Origin: Desulfovibrio intestinalis
Lineage (GTDB): Bacteria; Desulfobacterota; Desulfovibrionia; Desulfovibrionales; Desulfovibrionaceae
DNA: 64,000 nucleotides
NCBI RefSeq assembly: GCF_014202345.1
Contig: NZ_JACHGO010000005.1
Coordinates: forward strand, 124,001 to 188,000
Reading direction: 5' to 3'
This document shows, in pieces, positions 1-7,866 of the stretch (position 1 is its first letter; the number at the start of each line of letters is the position of its first letter). The notes under the pieces are model-generated. The model saw only the letters and a program-made list of their open reading frames with translations, made no database searches and had not been told where the DNA came from. A program made the translations under genes and the position numbers.

Positions 1-1024
1 CAAAGCGGAACCCATCAACCCTGAACTCTTCAAGCCAGTAGCGGCAGTTGGAAAGCAGAAAGCGGCGTGCCATTTCTTGACAGAAATCAAAAGAGGGCGT
101 TCCCCACTGATTAAACTGATCGGTGAAAAAATAACTGCTTCCGTCATACTGCGCCAAACCCTGCTCTGTATTGGGGCAGGCGTGCCCATGTGGAATGTCG
201 AGCACAACCGCAAGGCCAAGTCCGTGCGCTGCGTCAACCAGAGCCTTGAATTCGTCTGGCGTGCCGTAGCGTGAAGACGGGGCAAAGTAACTGCTGACCT
301 GATACCCGAAGGAGCGGTACAGGGGATGCTCAAGAATGCCCATAAGCTGCACCACTGTGTAGCCGCGTTCACGGATGAGGGGCAGAATATGGTGAGTAAA
401 ATTGGCGTAACTGCCCACACTGTCTGCGCTGTGGTGCAGGGCTGGCTGCGCCATGCCCACATGCACCTCATAAATGCGTGGAAAGGACTCCACACGAGGC
501 CTGCGGTGCTTGAAACGGAATGGCTCTTCCGGCTGCCAGAGGCGGGCGCACCATTGCCCAGGCATGGTCTGGTCCTGCTCAACCCAACGGGCGAAGGCGG
601 GTACTCTGCGCAAGGCACGGCCCTGGGCGTCGTCGCCCGTGACTGCATCGGCCTGAACTCGCAGCTCCATATATGTGCCGTGCTGCAAGGCATCGTGCGG
701 TAAGGTGAGTTCAAAAAAACCGTCATTGTCGCGTTGGTATTGATAGCGTGCATGACGCTGAAAATTGAGTTTGTCTGTGGTCAGCCATACCGCGCTTGCA
801 TTGGGCATGTATTCACGCAGACGCCATACGGGCTTTCCTGAGGCGTCTTTGGCCTCATGTACCCCAAGGGTGGCGTGCAGATCGGCATACGACCGCAAAG
901 ATCCATAGAGGCCATTTATACGCTCTATTTCAGCTTTGAATCTGTCGCTTCTTGCGAGCAGGAAGGAACGGTAGGACTCCAGCTCTGGGTCCTGCAAGGG
1001 ATTTTGTGGAATTTGTTGGGTCAT
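1..1024 (-). CDS. glgB: 1,4-alpha-glucan branching enzyme, N-terminal part (runs off the left edge)
   Basis: Reading the minus strand from the ATG at 1024 gives an uninterrupted frame of 341 codons to the window edge. It contains an N-terminal carbohydrate-binding-like domain and then the first half of a GH13 barrel: IYEVHVGM, YRSFGYQVSSYFAPSSRYG, AHGLGLAVVLDIPHGH, and finally RVDGFRF directly at the edge, just before the expected catalytic Asp. The wording of these motifs is closest to the eukaryote-like branch of branching enzymes (GH13 subfamily 8) as I remember it. The enzyme makes alpha-1,6 branches in glycogen in the cytoplasm. The start is supported by GGAGG five bases upstream. The gene lies 62 bases past a hairpin that probably ends the preceding operon, so it likely has its own promoter. 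Subfamily is from memory; the GH13 assignment is firm. Confidence 0.85.
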   Translation of the reverse strand, partial: MTQQIPQNPLQDPELESYRSFLLARSDRFKAEIERINGLYGSLRSYADLHATLGVHEAKDASGKPVWRLREYMPNASAVWLTTDKLNFQRHARYQYQRDNDGFFELTLPHDALQHGTYMELRVQADAVTGDDAQGRALRRVPAFARWVEQDQTMPGQWCARLWQPEEPFRFKHRRPRVESFPRIYEVHVGMAQPALHHSADSVGSYANFTHHILPLIRERGYTVVQLMGILEHPLYRSFGYQVSSYFAPSSRYGTPDEFKALVDAAHGLGLAVVLDIPHGHACPNTEQGLAQYDGSSYFFTDQFNQWGTPSFDFCQEMARRFLLSNCRYWLEEFRVDGFRF

Positions 1025-1086
1025 GGCGGCCTCCACGGACTGGTTCGCCCAGGGAGAGGGGGCGCAGGCGCGTCATGCAAGCGAAA

Positions 1087-1114
1087 CCGCCCGGCAGACA
1101 AGGCTGCCGGGCGG
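1087..1114 (-). terminator. hairpin between the dehydrogenase gene and glgB
   Basis: A perfect 11-bp stem (1087-1097 with 1104-1114, CCGCCCGGCAG arm) with a 6-base loop follows the stop at 1126. The T tract on the minus strand is poor (GGTTT), so termination may be weak. Confidence 0.55.
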
Positions 1115-1125
1115 AAAAAGGTATT

Positions 1126-2028
1126 CTAGCTGTGTGCGTGCCACTGCTTGCCAGAAAGGGTGGCAAGGCAGTCTATAAGGGCCTGAGTGCCCTGGTCACC
1201 CTGGCCTCTGGCCTGCATGCTGCGGTACAACTGTTCAGCCAAGCCTATGCCGGGCAGCACAATCTGCATGCGGCGGCATTCATCGAGGCAAAGGCCGAGG
1301 TCTTTAATGAAGTGATTGATGAAAAAGCCAGGGTCAAAGTCCTGCTTGAGAATGCGGCGGCCAAGGGTATCCATCGCCTTGCTGCCAGCAGCGCCCTGCA
1401 CCACCAGCTCCAGCCATTTGGCTACATCCAGACCTGCTTCCTGCGCAAAAAAGCAGGATTCGCATACGCTGAACATGACGCCAGAAATGGCTACCTGATT
1501 GGCGAGTTTGGCTTTCTGGCCAAAACCAGCCGCACCGCAGTGCAAAATGCTTTTGCCCATTACGTTGAAGCAGGGCTCAAGCTTTTCATAGCCTTCTTTA
1601 TCGCCACCAACAAAAATAGAAAGGGTGGCGTTACGGGCGCCGATGTCGCCGCCAGTAACCGGGGCGTCCATAGCAACGCAGCCCTGCTGAAGGGCGGCAA
1701 CGGCAATGCGCTCGGCAAGAACTGGGCTGGAGGTGCTCATGTCGCAAACAAGACCGCCGGAAGCCAGACCCTGCAATACGCCATTTTCACCAAGAATCAC
1801 GCTTTCCACATCGCGGGGGTAGCTCACAATGGTAAAGACCACATCAGAATTGGCCGCTACTTCACGCGGGGTATCAGCCCACTGAGCACCCTTGGCAAGC
1901 AGTGGGTCGGCCTTGGCGCGGGTGCGGTTGTATACGGTCAGGGGATAGCCTGCGGCCTGCAGGTGACCCGCCATCGACAATCCCATAACGCCTGTGCCAA
2001 TCCATCCAATGCGCATTTTGTCAGCCAT
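1126..2028 (-). CDS. NAD(P)-dependent beta-hydroxyacid dehydrogenase (3-hydroxyisobutyrate dehydrogenase / tartronate semialdehyde reductase family)
   Basis: 300 residues, the normal length for the family. The Rossmann motif GTGVMG is at 11-16, the substrate loop DAPVTGG at 121-127, and the catalytic Lys about 174 in GQKAKLANQ. Such enzymes oxidise or reduce 3-hydroxy acids in the cytoplasm; the exact substrate (3-hydroxyisobutyrate, tartronate semialdehyde, succinic semialdehyde) cannot be told from sequence. AAGGAG lies upstream of the ATG. The gene starts only 15 bases after the stop of the SUMF1-like gene and is followed by a hairpin, so it may be the last cistron of the long srf/tag-like operon. 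A functional link with that operon is not obvious, and co-transcription could be incidental. Confidence 0.85.
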   Translation of the reverse strand: MADKMRIGWIGTGVMGLSMAGHLQAAGYPLTVYNRTRAKADPLLAKGAQWADTPREVAANSDVVFTIVSYPRDVESVILGENGVLQGLASGGLVCDMSTSSPVLAERIAVAALQQGCVAMDAPVTGGDIGARNATLSIFVGGDKEGYEKLEPCFNVMGKSILHCGAAGFGQKAKLANQVAISGVMFSVCESCFFAQEAGLDVAKWLELVVQGAAGSKAMDTLGRRILKQDFDPGFFINHFIKDLGLCLDECRRMQIVLPGIGLAEQLYRSMQARGQGDQGTQALIDCLATLSGKQWHAHS

Positions 2029-2043
2029 AAAAAACTCCTTTGA

Positions 2044-3750
2044 CTACTGAAAGCGACGTTCCAAAATTTCCTTCTGCATGGCCTCACGCGGCAAGGCCTT
2101 GTTTTTACGGAACAAGTCTACATGCTTGCGGTACAATTCAAGATTGCGCCGCATGTTTTCGTTGAAGGGGTCACTGCCGCTGAAGTCTTTGCTCAAAGAG
2201 TCATAGGCTGCCGACAGTGTTTCCGGCGTCAGTTGCGCGCCGTCCTCCACCTTGCTGCGATAAAAGGTCAAAGACTTGTCCAGGCTGGTATCCAGCATGA
2301 CTAGCCCTCTATGGGCAGTATCTATTATCTGGCGCAGTTTTTCAAGTTCGGCGCCCTTGGCTGTCTTGCTGTCTCTTTGCATGCCTTCAAGCTGCGATTG
2401 CAGCGAGTTGCGCCTGCTGGAGTAGTTGCGGATGGTTTCAGTCATATACACGCCAGTGCGCAAGAGCGATTGAGCCTCAAGCTGCTTTTGGCGTTCAAGC
2501 ATAATGTTGTTTTCTTTGATGGTATTGCGCAATTCTTGAAGATTTTTCTTCACTGCCTCATTGGGGGCAGACACCAGCAGGCGGTCAAGCTCTTCAAGGG
2601 GGTTGCGCGCGGCCTGCGTGTCGTATCCCGCTACGGTCATTGACTCGCCAGCCTTGCTCCATTCGGCCTGCAACTCCTGCGGGCGGTCGCCGCCGGGTGT
2701 ATTGATGCCTGAAATGACGGGGCGAAAGCCCATATCACGGGAGTGTGCCGGGCCATCCGCCATAAAGAAGGGAGTTTCTTCACGGCGGCCGGGCAATATT
2801 TCGGCCTCGCCAGAAAGGAATGAGCCGCCCTTGCGCACAAAGCCGCCAGCAGAGCCGTGCAGGCGGCCAGCCAGTGAAAAGCGAAAAGCGTCCAGCACCA
2901 TTTCGGCAGCATTGCCGGCAGTGTCGTATATCCCAAGGGGATTGGGTTTGCGGGAACCTATATTGGCGGTGTCTTCAACGCGTGCTGAACCCTCGGGGCG
3001 ATACACGGCGTAGTCTGCCTTGTTGGCATCTGGGGGCAAGGCGAAGAAGTCTTCCTGCAAAAGCTGCTGGCTGCCTGCCATATGGCCGCCGCGCGCGGCG
3101 TATTCCCATTCAGTCTCTGTGGGCAGACGCACAAAACCCACATTGCGGCTGTCGCCTGAAAAGCGCGGCAATGACTGAGGCGAATTCTGCAAAAGCCAGG
3201 CAGTATATTTTTGCGTAAAGTCTACCGCCGCGTACCAGCTTATGTCGGTAACGGGCTTGGCGGCATCCGCTGCGGGAGGCTGCGTTACCGGGCAGGCGTT
3301 ATCCATCACGGCCTGCCATTGCAGATTTGAAACTTCATATTTGGCAATAAGATAAAAGTAATTTTGCCCTTTGGGAGCCAGTTTGCGCCAAGCTGGCAGC
3401 AGATCTTCCAACGAAAATGCGCCTGAAAGTGCCGTGTTATAGCGACGGTCATAGAAGGCGCGGTCGGCATTGGCACTGTCGTCTATGCCGGGCCGCATAG
3501 GCATATCCCACAGCAAACCTTTGGCGGGCACAGCTACGAGCTTGAATACCATGCTGAGATTACAGGGCATGGGCAGTATGATGTCATCATCCGCAGGTTT
3601 GGGATTGCTGACATCCGCAAGGCTGAGTTCGCCCTTGCGGGCCAGTGCCGCATTTGCCAGATCAGGCAGTGCCGTGAGGCACAACAGACTGCACAACAGG
3701 ATCAGGCTGAACAGGGGCAAATTTGCGCGATGGCACAACCTATACTTCAC
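2044..3750 (-). CDS. secreted SUMF1/FGE-fold protein with C-terminal coiled coil (TagR-like)
   Basis: 568 residues. A signal peptide covers about 1-34 (hydrophobic stretch, LANA). A formylglycine-generating-enzyme fold covers about 130-345, with RLPTETEWEYAARGG at 208-222, NPLGIYDTAGNAAEM at 270-284, VRKGGSF at 305-311 and GFRPV at 341-345. The cysteines that FGE uses for catalysis are missing after KGGSF (the sequence runs into LSGEAE), so it is probably a binding protein, not an oxidase. Residues about 380-560 are charged and helical, likely coiled coil. In Pseudomonas aeruginosa the FGE-like TagR sits in the periplasm beside the TagST transporter and the PpkA vWA domain; the same neighbours are present here. 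It overlaps the permease gene by 11 bases. The TagR role is inferred from fold plus context. Confidence 0.75.
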   Translation of the reverse strand: MKYRLCHRANLPLFSLILLCSLLCLTALPDLANAALARKGELSLADVSNPKPADDDIILPMPCNLSMVFKLVAVPAKGLLWDMPMRPGIDDSANADRAFYDRRYNTALSGAFSLEDLLPAWRKLAPKGQNYFYLIAKYEVSNLQWQAVMDNACPVTQPPAADAAKPVTDISWYAAVDFTQKYTAWLLQNSPQSLPRFSGDSRNVGFVRLPTETEWEYAARGGHMAGSQQLLQEDFFALPPDANKADYAVYRPEGSARVEDTANIGSRKPNPLGIYDTAGNAAEMVLDAFRFSLAGRLHGSAGGFVRKGGSFLSGEAEILPGRREETPFFMADGPAHSRDMGFRPVISGINTPGGDRPQELQAEWSKAGESMTVAGYDTQAARNPLEELDRLLVSAPNEAVKKNLQELRNTIKENNIMLERQKQLEAQSLLRTGVYMTETIRNYSSRRNSLQSQLEGMQRDSKTAKGAELEKLRQIIDTAHRGLVMLDTSLDKSLTFYRSKVEDGAQLTPETLSAAYDSLSKDFSGSDPFNENMRRNLELYRKHVDLFRKNKALPREAMQKEILERRFQ

Positions 3751-5023
3751 GGATAACCTCCGAAGGTTCTATGCGGGCGGCTCGTAGCGCTGGCCCAAGG
3801 GCCGCTGCCAGGGCAAGGCCCGCCACGGCTGCGAAAGCCAAAAGAAAATGCTGCGGTAACAGACGGCAAACTTGCTCCATACCACTGAGGCTGGCGCTGA
3901 AAAGATGATTTATCGCCACGGCTGCCAGTGCGTACAGGCCAGAGGCCAATGCCGTGCCAAGCAAGGCGGTGAGCAGGGACTGCGTCAGGGGCAGCAACAT
4001 CAGTTCGCCCGTAATGAAGCCAGCCAGATTCAGCAGGCCGAGCGTGCGTTCTTTACGTTTAACGCTGGCAAGCGTGCTGCTGGTTGTGGAGGCCAGAAAT
4101 CCGGCTGCCGTGGCCGCGCAGATAAGAGCAAAAACAAGGTTCAGCGCGCGCGCCAGACTGTTAATCTGCTCAATTTCTTCGGCATGGGTGTACACATCAA
4201 GCTTTTGCTGTGCAAAACCCTGACGCAACCGCATGACGGCGTCCAAATCCTTGGCATACAGCCTGAAACCAGGGTACAGGCGTGTTTCTTGCGGGCGGGC
4301 TTCGCCTGTCCAGCCATTGCTGGTGCCAAGTTCTGGCACGGCACGGCCATCTCGATAGTCTTCTGTGGCTTCCAGCAAGGGCAGCGGAATAAAGGCCACA
4401 TCCTTTTGCTGTGCTGCAAGGGGAAGAACAGACGCAATCTGCAAGGGGACGCGCACGCTTTGCATTTGCCCGGAATAGCGGCGCTCGACGCGGCCAGTAA
4501 TGGTGTCGCCTACCGATACATGCAATTTTTCCGCAGCAGTGGCCGAAAGCGAAACGCCAATGGCTTCTTTGTCGGGATGCTGAGGCATAGCAGGCGAGGA
4601 TGCGCCATAGCGCTGGAGAAGCGGATCGCCCGTTGCCGTCGGTTCAAGTGAAACCAGAAGGGTTGTGCGGTCTGTACCCTGGCCTGCCACAAGGTCCATA
4701 GTGGCAGCAATGGAGCGCGTGCGCGGCAGTACAAAAGCAACGTCAGGATGCGCGGCGAGATCATCAAGGTATTTCATTGAAAAGCGGCCGCTGACCACCG
4801 GAGAAATTTCAAGGGTGCGCGGTTCGCTGCGCAGTCTGTCCGTAAGGGTTTGCATCACCCCAAACTTGACGCCATAGAGAACCAGCAGGGGAGTGAGAAC
4901 GGCGGCCAATCCAAGAACAGCGCAGGCAGAAAGCAACTTTTCATGCGCGTAATCCCGCCAGGAGAGGCGAAGCATCTGCCTCAATGTTTTGCGACGGCGC
5001 GGAGCGGCAGACTGGTTGCTCAT
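3740..5023 (-). CDS. ABC transporter permease, FtsX/MacB family (TagS-like)
   Basis: 427 residues. One transmembrane helix lies at about 30-52, followed by a large extracytoplasmic domain (about 55-285) and three more helices in the last third. This is the FtsX topology used by LolC/E, MacB and TagS. The sequence ends in ARIEPSEVIREV, a typical FtsX-family tail (R.xP.E.lR). It overlaps the ATPase gene by 4 bases (ATGA) and the SUMF1-like gene by 11, so the three products are translationally coupled. Such mechanotransmission permeases usually do not import solutes; they drive or regulate periplasmic proteins. In the Tag system the TagST pair relays an envelope signal. That role here is inference from gene order. 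Confidence 0.82.
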   Translation of the reverse strand: MSNQSAAPRRRKTLRQMLRLSWRDYAHEKLLSACAVLGLAAVLTPLLVLYGVKFGVMQTLTDRLRSEPRTLEISPVVSGRFSMKYLDDLAAHPDVAFVLPRTRSIAATMDLVAGQGTDRTTLLVSLEPTATGDPLLQRYGASSPAMPQHPDKEAIGVSLSATAAEKLHVSVGDTITGRVERRYSGQMQSVRVPLQIASVLPLAAQQKDVAFIPLPLLEATEDYRDGRAVPELGTSNGWTGEARPQETRLYPGFRLYAKDLDAVMRLRQGFAQQKLDVYTHAEEIEQINSLARALNLVFALICAATAAGFLASTTSSTLASVKRKERTLGLLNLAGFITGELMLLPLTQSLLTALLGTALASGLYALAAVAINHLFSASLSGMEQVCRLLPQHFLLAFAAVAGLALAAALGPALRAARIEPSEVIREV

Positions 5024-5826
5024 GCCCGGGCTCCTTGCTGTTTGTGGGCTGGGGCGACGGACTTCTGCTCAACACGGTGATCGATGCGGGATATCGAGCT
5101 TGGTCCGCTTTGATCAAGCGTGACCTGTATGGGGCTGAATCCGGCCTCAAGAGCCATTTCAAGACTGTGCGTCACCATAAGCACGGTAATGCCCATCTTT
5201 TGGGCAAGGTCGGCGAAAATCCGCAAGGCATTGCGTGCATGCATAGGGTCAAGGGCCGCTGTGGGTTCATCCGCCAGTACCATTTCAGGCGCATGCGCCA
5301 AGGCGGCTGCTATGGCGACGCGCTGGCGCTCGCCAACGGAAAGGGTGGCAGGGAACTGTTCGAGCAGGCGTCCAATGCCGAGGCCATCCACAATGTCTTG
5401 TATTTGCTGGTGGCGTTCATCGAGGCATCCGAGGGTGCTGCAACGCAGCGTGATATTGTCGCGCGCCGTGAGAAAAGGCAGCAAGCCGCCTGTTTGCTGT
5501 ACATAACCAAGGTGGCGTTGTCGCTGACGAGCCAGAGTGTTGAGCCCACCATTACGCCACGTTTGCAGGATGTCTATGCCTTCGTGGGGCAACGGATTGA
5601 ACAAAAAGCGTTGCTCTGCTGCGGAGGATATTTCTTGAGCATCCATATCCGGGCGAAGTATGCCAGCCAGCAGATCCAGAGCAGTGCTTTTACCGCAGCC
5701 GCTTGGGCCCACCAAGGCTTGCAGGCTGCCCCGCGCCACATCAAGGGTTGCCATATGCAGGCAAAAGCCATCCGCACCGGGACGGCTTTTGCCTATATTG
5801 CGTAATGAAAAGACCAGATCATTCAT
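5020..5826 (-). CDS. ABC transporter ATPase, LolD/MacB type (TagT-like)
   Basis: 268 residues with a complete set of ABC motifs: Walker A GPSGCGKST at 40-48, a Q-loop region around VQQTGGLLPFLT, signature LSVGERQRV, Walker B LADEPTAALD and the switch His in VTHSLEM. It is the cytoplasmic engine for the FtsX-type permease encoded immediately downstream, with an ATGA overlap. Start: ATG at 5826, 10 bases after the stop of the vWA gene. The length and signature fit the LolD/MacB/FtsE group, as expected for a partner of an FtsX-fold permease. TagT-like function is inferred from the surrounding tagR-, tagS- and ppkA-like genes. Confidence 0.85.
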   Translation of the reverse strand: MNDLVFSLRNIGKSRPGADGFCLHMATLDVARGSLQALVGPSGCGKSTALDLLAGILRPDMDAQEISSAAEQRFLFNPLPHEGIDILQTWRNGGLNTLARQRQRHLGYVQQTGGLLPFLTARDNITLRCSTLGCLDERHQQIQDIVDGLGIGRLLEQFPATLSVGERQRVAIAAALAHAPEMVLADEPTAALDPMHARNALRIFADLAQKMGITVLMVTHSLEMALEAGFSPIQVTLDQSGPSSISRIDHRVEQKSVAPAHKQQGARA

Positions 5827-5836
5827 GAGGATTCTT

Positions 5837-7840
5837 TTAGGGCAGCATGCTCAGGGGCACACGGTATACCCAATCGCCAGGGTTGGATTGGCCAAAGCTT
5901 TCCCAGTTGGCTCTGTCGCGGTCATATTCTTCATAGCGGGCCAGACGGGACTTGAGCCTGTTGATGAAGGCCGTTTGCTCGCCCACGCTCATGCGGTACC
6001 AGTCTTCTTCACGCAGAAGCATGATGTCGCTCCTGTAGGGCAGGCCATCAAGAAATTCTGCCAGAACACCCAGTTCTGCGAGATTTTTGCCCTGCGTGGG
6101 CATATTGGGGTCTCGTGCCATACGGGTGGAAGCGGAAAGCACGCCCTGAAAAAAGTCGCGTGAATCCGTTTTCTTGGTGCGTTCGCCACTATCAATGATG
6201 GCTTTTATCTGGGCGCTGAGGTCATTGAGCTGATTCTTGGTCAACAGCACGGCAACCTCAACACTGGGGCTTTGCTCGCTTTTGGCAAGGCGCTTGAGGT
6301 CCATATCGGCGATCCATGAGCTAACCACGCTTGGAGCCTGATTTTCATGTGCTCTGCCAAGATATTCAAGCTGCATGGCGTACCCAAGGGTGGCGGCAAG
6401 GCGCGCGGCTTCTTCTTCAGCCGTGAGCTTTTGGGGTTTTTCGTCCTTGGGTTTGGTCATAACCTTGCCGGAAGCTGTGTTTTTGACCATATCAACCATG
6501 CCAGAAGCCAGAACCTTGGCGACTTCTGCAAACTGCTTCGCACCTGCGGCGGCCGTAGGCGCGGCCACTACCTGATAGTTGGAGCGGTTGCCGGAAAGCT
6601 TGCTCAAGGCGCGATAGTTTTGTTCAGCATAGGCGTGGTTTTTGGCCCCGCCCGGGCTTTTGATATGCAGTGCTGTTATCCAGATGCCTTTTTGGCGTGC
6701 AAAGTCATTAAGCTCATTGGGCCCCATGCTGACAGAGGCGTACTTGTCTGTGCTTTTAAGCGGGCCAGCATCCGTGATGAGCAGGATGAGCCGCGATGAG
6801 TAGCCGCTCCAGTCCAAAGACTCCACGGCTTTGTAAATACCCGCCAGAGAGTCTTCGTTGAAGTCGTGGCTTGAAACCGTGGCTTCCTGCACCTTGCCCA
6901 GTTTTTCTTCAAGGCTCTTACGGTTTTTGGCCGTGGCAAAGTCACTTACAACCTCGGCAACGTAGCCCAAACCGGGAGTAGCCGTCGTGCTGTTACGAAA
7001 CGCCACTACGGCGAAGCCTACGTTGTCTTCCAGTTTGTCCTGCTCAATCTTGTCGTATATCTGCCGCACAACGTTGAGGCTCTGGTCAATATAGGGCTTC
7101 ATGGAAATAGTGGTGTCAATAACAAGGGCAATGCCTGTTTTCGGGGGGCCGCCCTTTCCGTCCTGACCGCCAGCAAGGCTGCCCGGATCGATGGAGGCCA
7201 CACGCAAAAATTTTACACCATCAAAGGGATCTTTCATTGCCAGAATGGGCATGAGGTAAAAGCGTTTTTCTGAAATGGCCCCGGCGGCATCCGCAGGTTC
7301 GCTGGCAATTACAGGAAAATCTGCAGGGGGCGTTTTGTTGCCCTGCAACAGACTGACGGCTTCTGTTCCAAGCTTGTCCAGCTGGGCGTCCATATCAGGA
7401 GCCGAGCAGACATCATTCAACGCAGTTTCTGTTTTGAAAAAAAGAACAGGGTCACGGCCCGTGCGCGGTGTGAAAAGCAGGGTGAGCGACTGATTCCACT
7501 CTGTGGTTTTGGGCGCTTCAAGCCAGCCTTCGGGTGATGCTGTTCCCGTACCAACCTGAACCCATCCTTCATTGCGGGCGTATACATAAAAGACTGTGAA
7601 GGGCGTTACCTTTTCTTTTACCACAGCTGCGTCAGCAGCGGGAGCCGCCACAAGACGCGCGCCAGGATGGCTCACCACACGCTGGAAAAGTGTTTTTTTA
7701 CCTTCAAGCAGCAGTGGTGCCGCCTGCGCGTCAGCAACAGAAAAAAACACGCCTGTATCCAGAACAGACATTAAGGCAAAAGCGCAGGCCAGAATGGCGA
7801 AAAAGGAATGTCGGTAATATTGAGTCATGACAGAGCACAT
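5837..7840 (-). CDS. secreted vWA-domain protein resembling the periplasmic half of PpkA
   Basis: 667 residues. The N-terminal 40 residues are a signal peptide or anchor. An SH3-like segment follows (VFYVYARNEGWVQVG, about 60-110), then a von Willebrand A domain whose metal-site motif reads DTTIS at about 241 (Thr in place of the usual first Ser) with LLITDAGP later. The C-terminal part (LPYRSDIMLL, MSVGEQTAFINRLKSRL, YRVPLSMLP) closely resembles, from memory, the extracytoplasmic C-terminus of the T6SS kinase PpkA, but there is no kinase domain or cytoplasmic part. GAGGA before the ATG at 7840 supports that start over the ATG at 7828. A gap of 26 bases follows the upstream gene. Likely a periplasmic ligand or partner sensor; the PpkA link should be tested by alignment. 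Confidence 0.7.
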   Translation of the reverse strand: MCSVMTQYYRHSFFAILACAFALMSVLDTGVFFSVADAQAAPLLLEGKKTLFQRVVSHPGARLVAAPAADAAVVKEKVTPFTVFYVYARNEGWVQVGTGTASPEGWLEAPKTTEWNQSLTLLFTPRTGRDPVLFFKTETALNDVCSAPDMDAQLDKLGTEAVSLLQGNKTPPADFPVIASEPADAAGAISEKRFYLMPILAMKDPFDGVKFLRVASIDPGSLAGGQDGKGGPPKTGIALVIDTTISMKPYIDQSLNVVRQIYDKIEQDKLEDNVGFAVVAFRNSTTATPGLGYVAEVVSDFATAKNRKSLEEKLGKVQEATVSSHDFNEDSLAGIYKAVESLDWSGYSSRLILLITDAGPLKSTDKYASVSMGPNELNDFARQKGIWITALHIKSPGGAKNHAYAEQNYRALSKLSGNRSNYQVVAAPTAAAGAKQFAEVAKVLASGMVDMVKNTASGKVMTKPKDEKPQKLTAEEEAARLAATLGYAMQLEYLGRAHENQAPSVVSSWIADMDLKRLAKSEQSPSVEVAVLLTKNQLNDLSAQIKAIIDSGERTKKTDSRDFFQGVLSASTRMARDPNMPTQGKNLAELGVLAEFLDGLPYRSDIMLLREEDWYRMSVGEQTAFINRLKSRLARYEEYDRDRANWESFGQSNPGDWVYRVPLSMLP

Positions 7841-7866
7841 GGCATATCCTCGCAGCCGTTACGGCT

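Noticed and set aside
952-2043. Plus-strand frame of 363 codons
   Set aside because: Runs antisense to the dehydrogenase gene, whose Rossmann and catalytic motifs are intact. The plus-strand product has no domain and spans a hairpin and an intergenic gap.
3872-5805. Long plus-strand frames (3872-4651 and 4984-5805)
   Set aside because: Mirror images of the ABC permease and ATPase genes, which have full motif sets and overlapping starts and stops.
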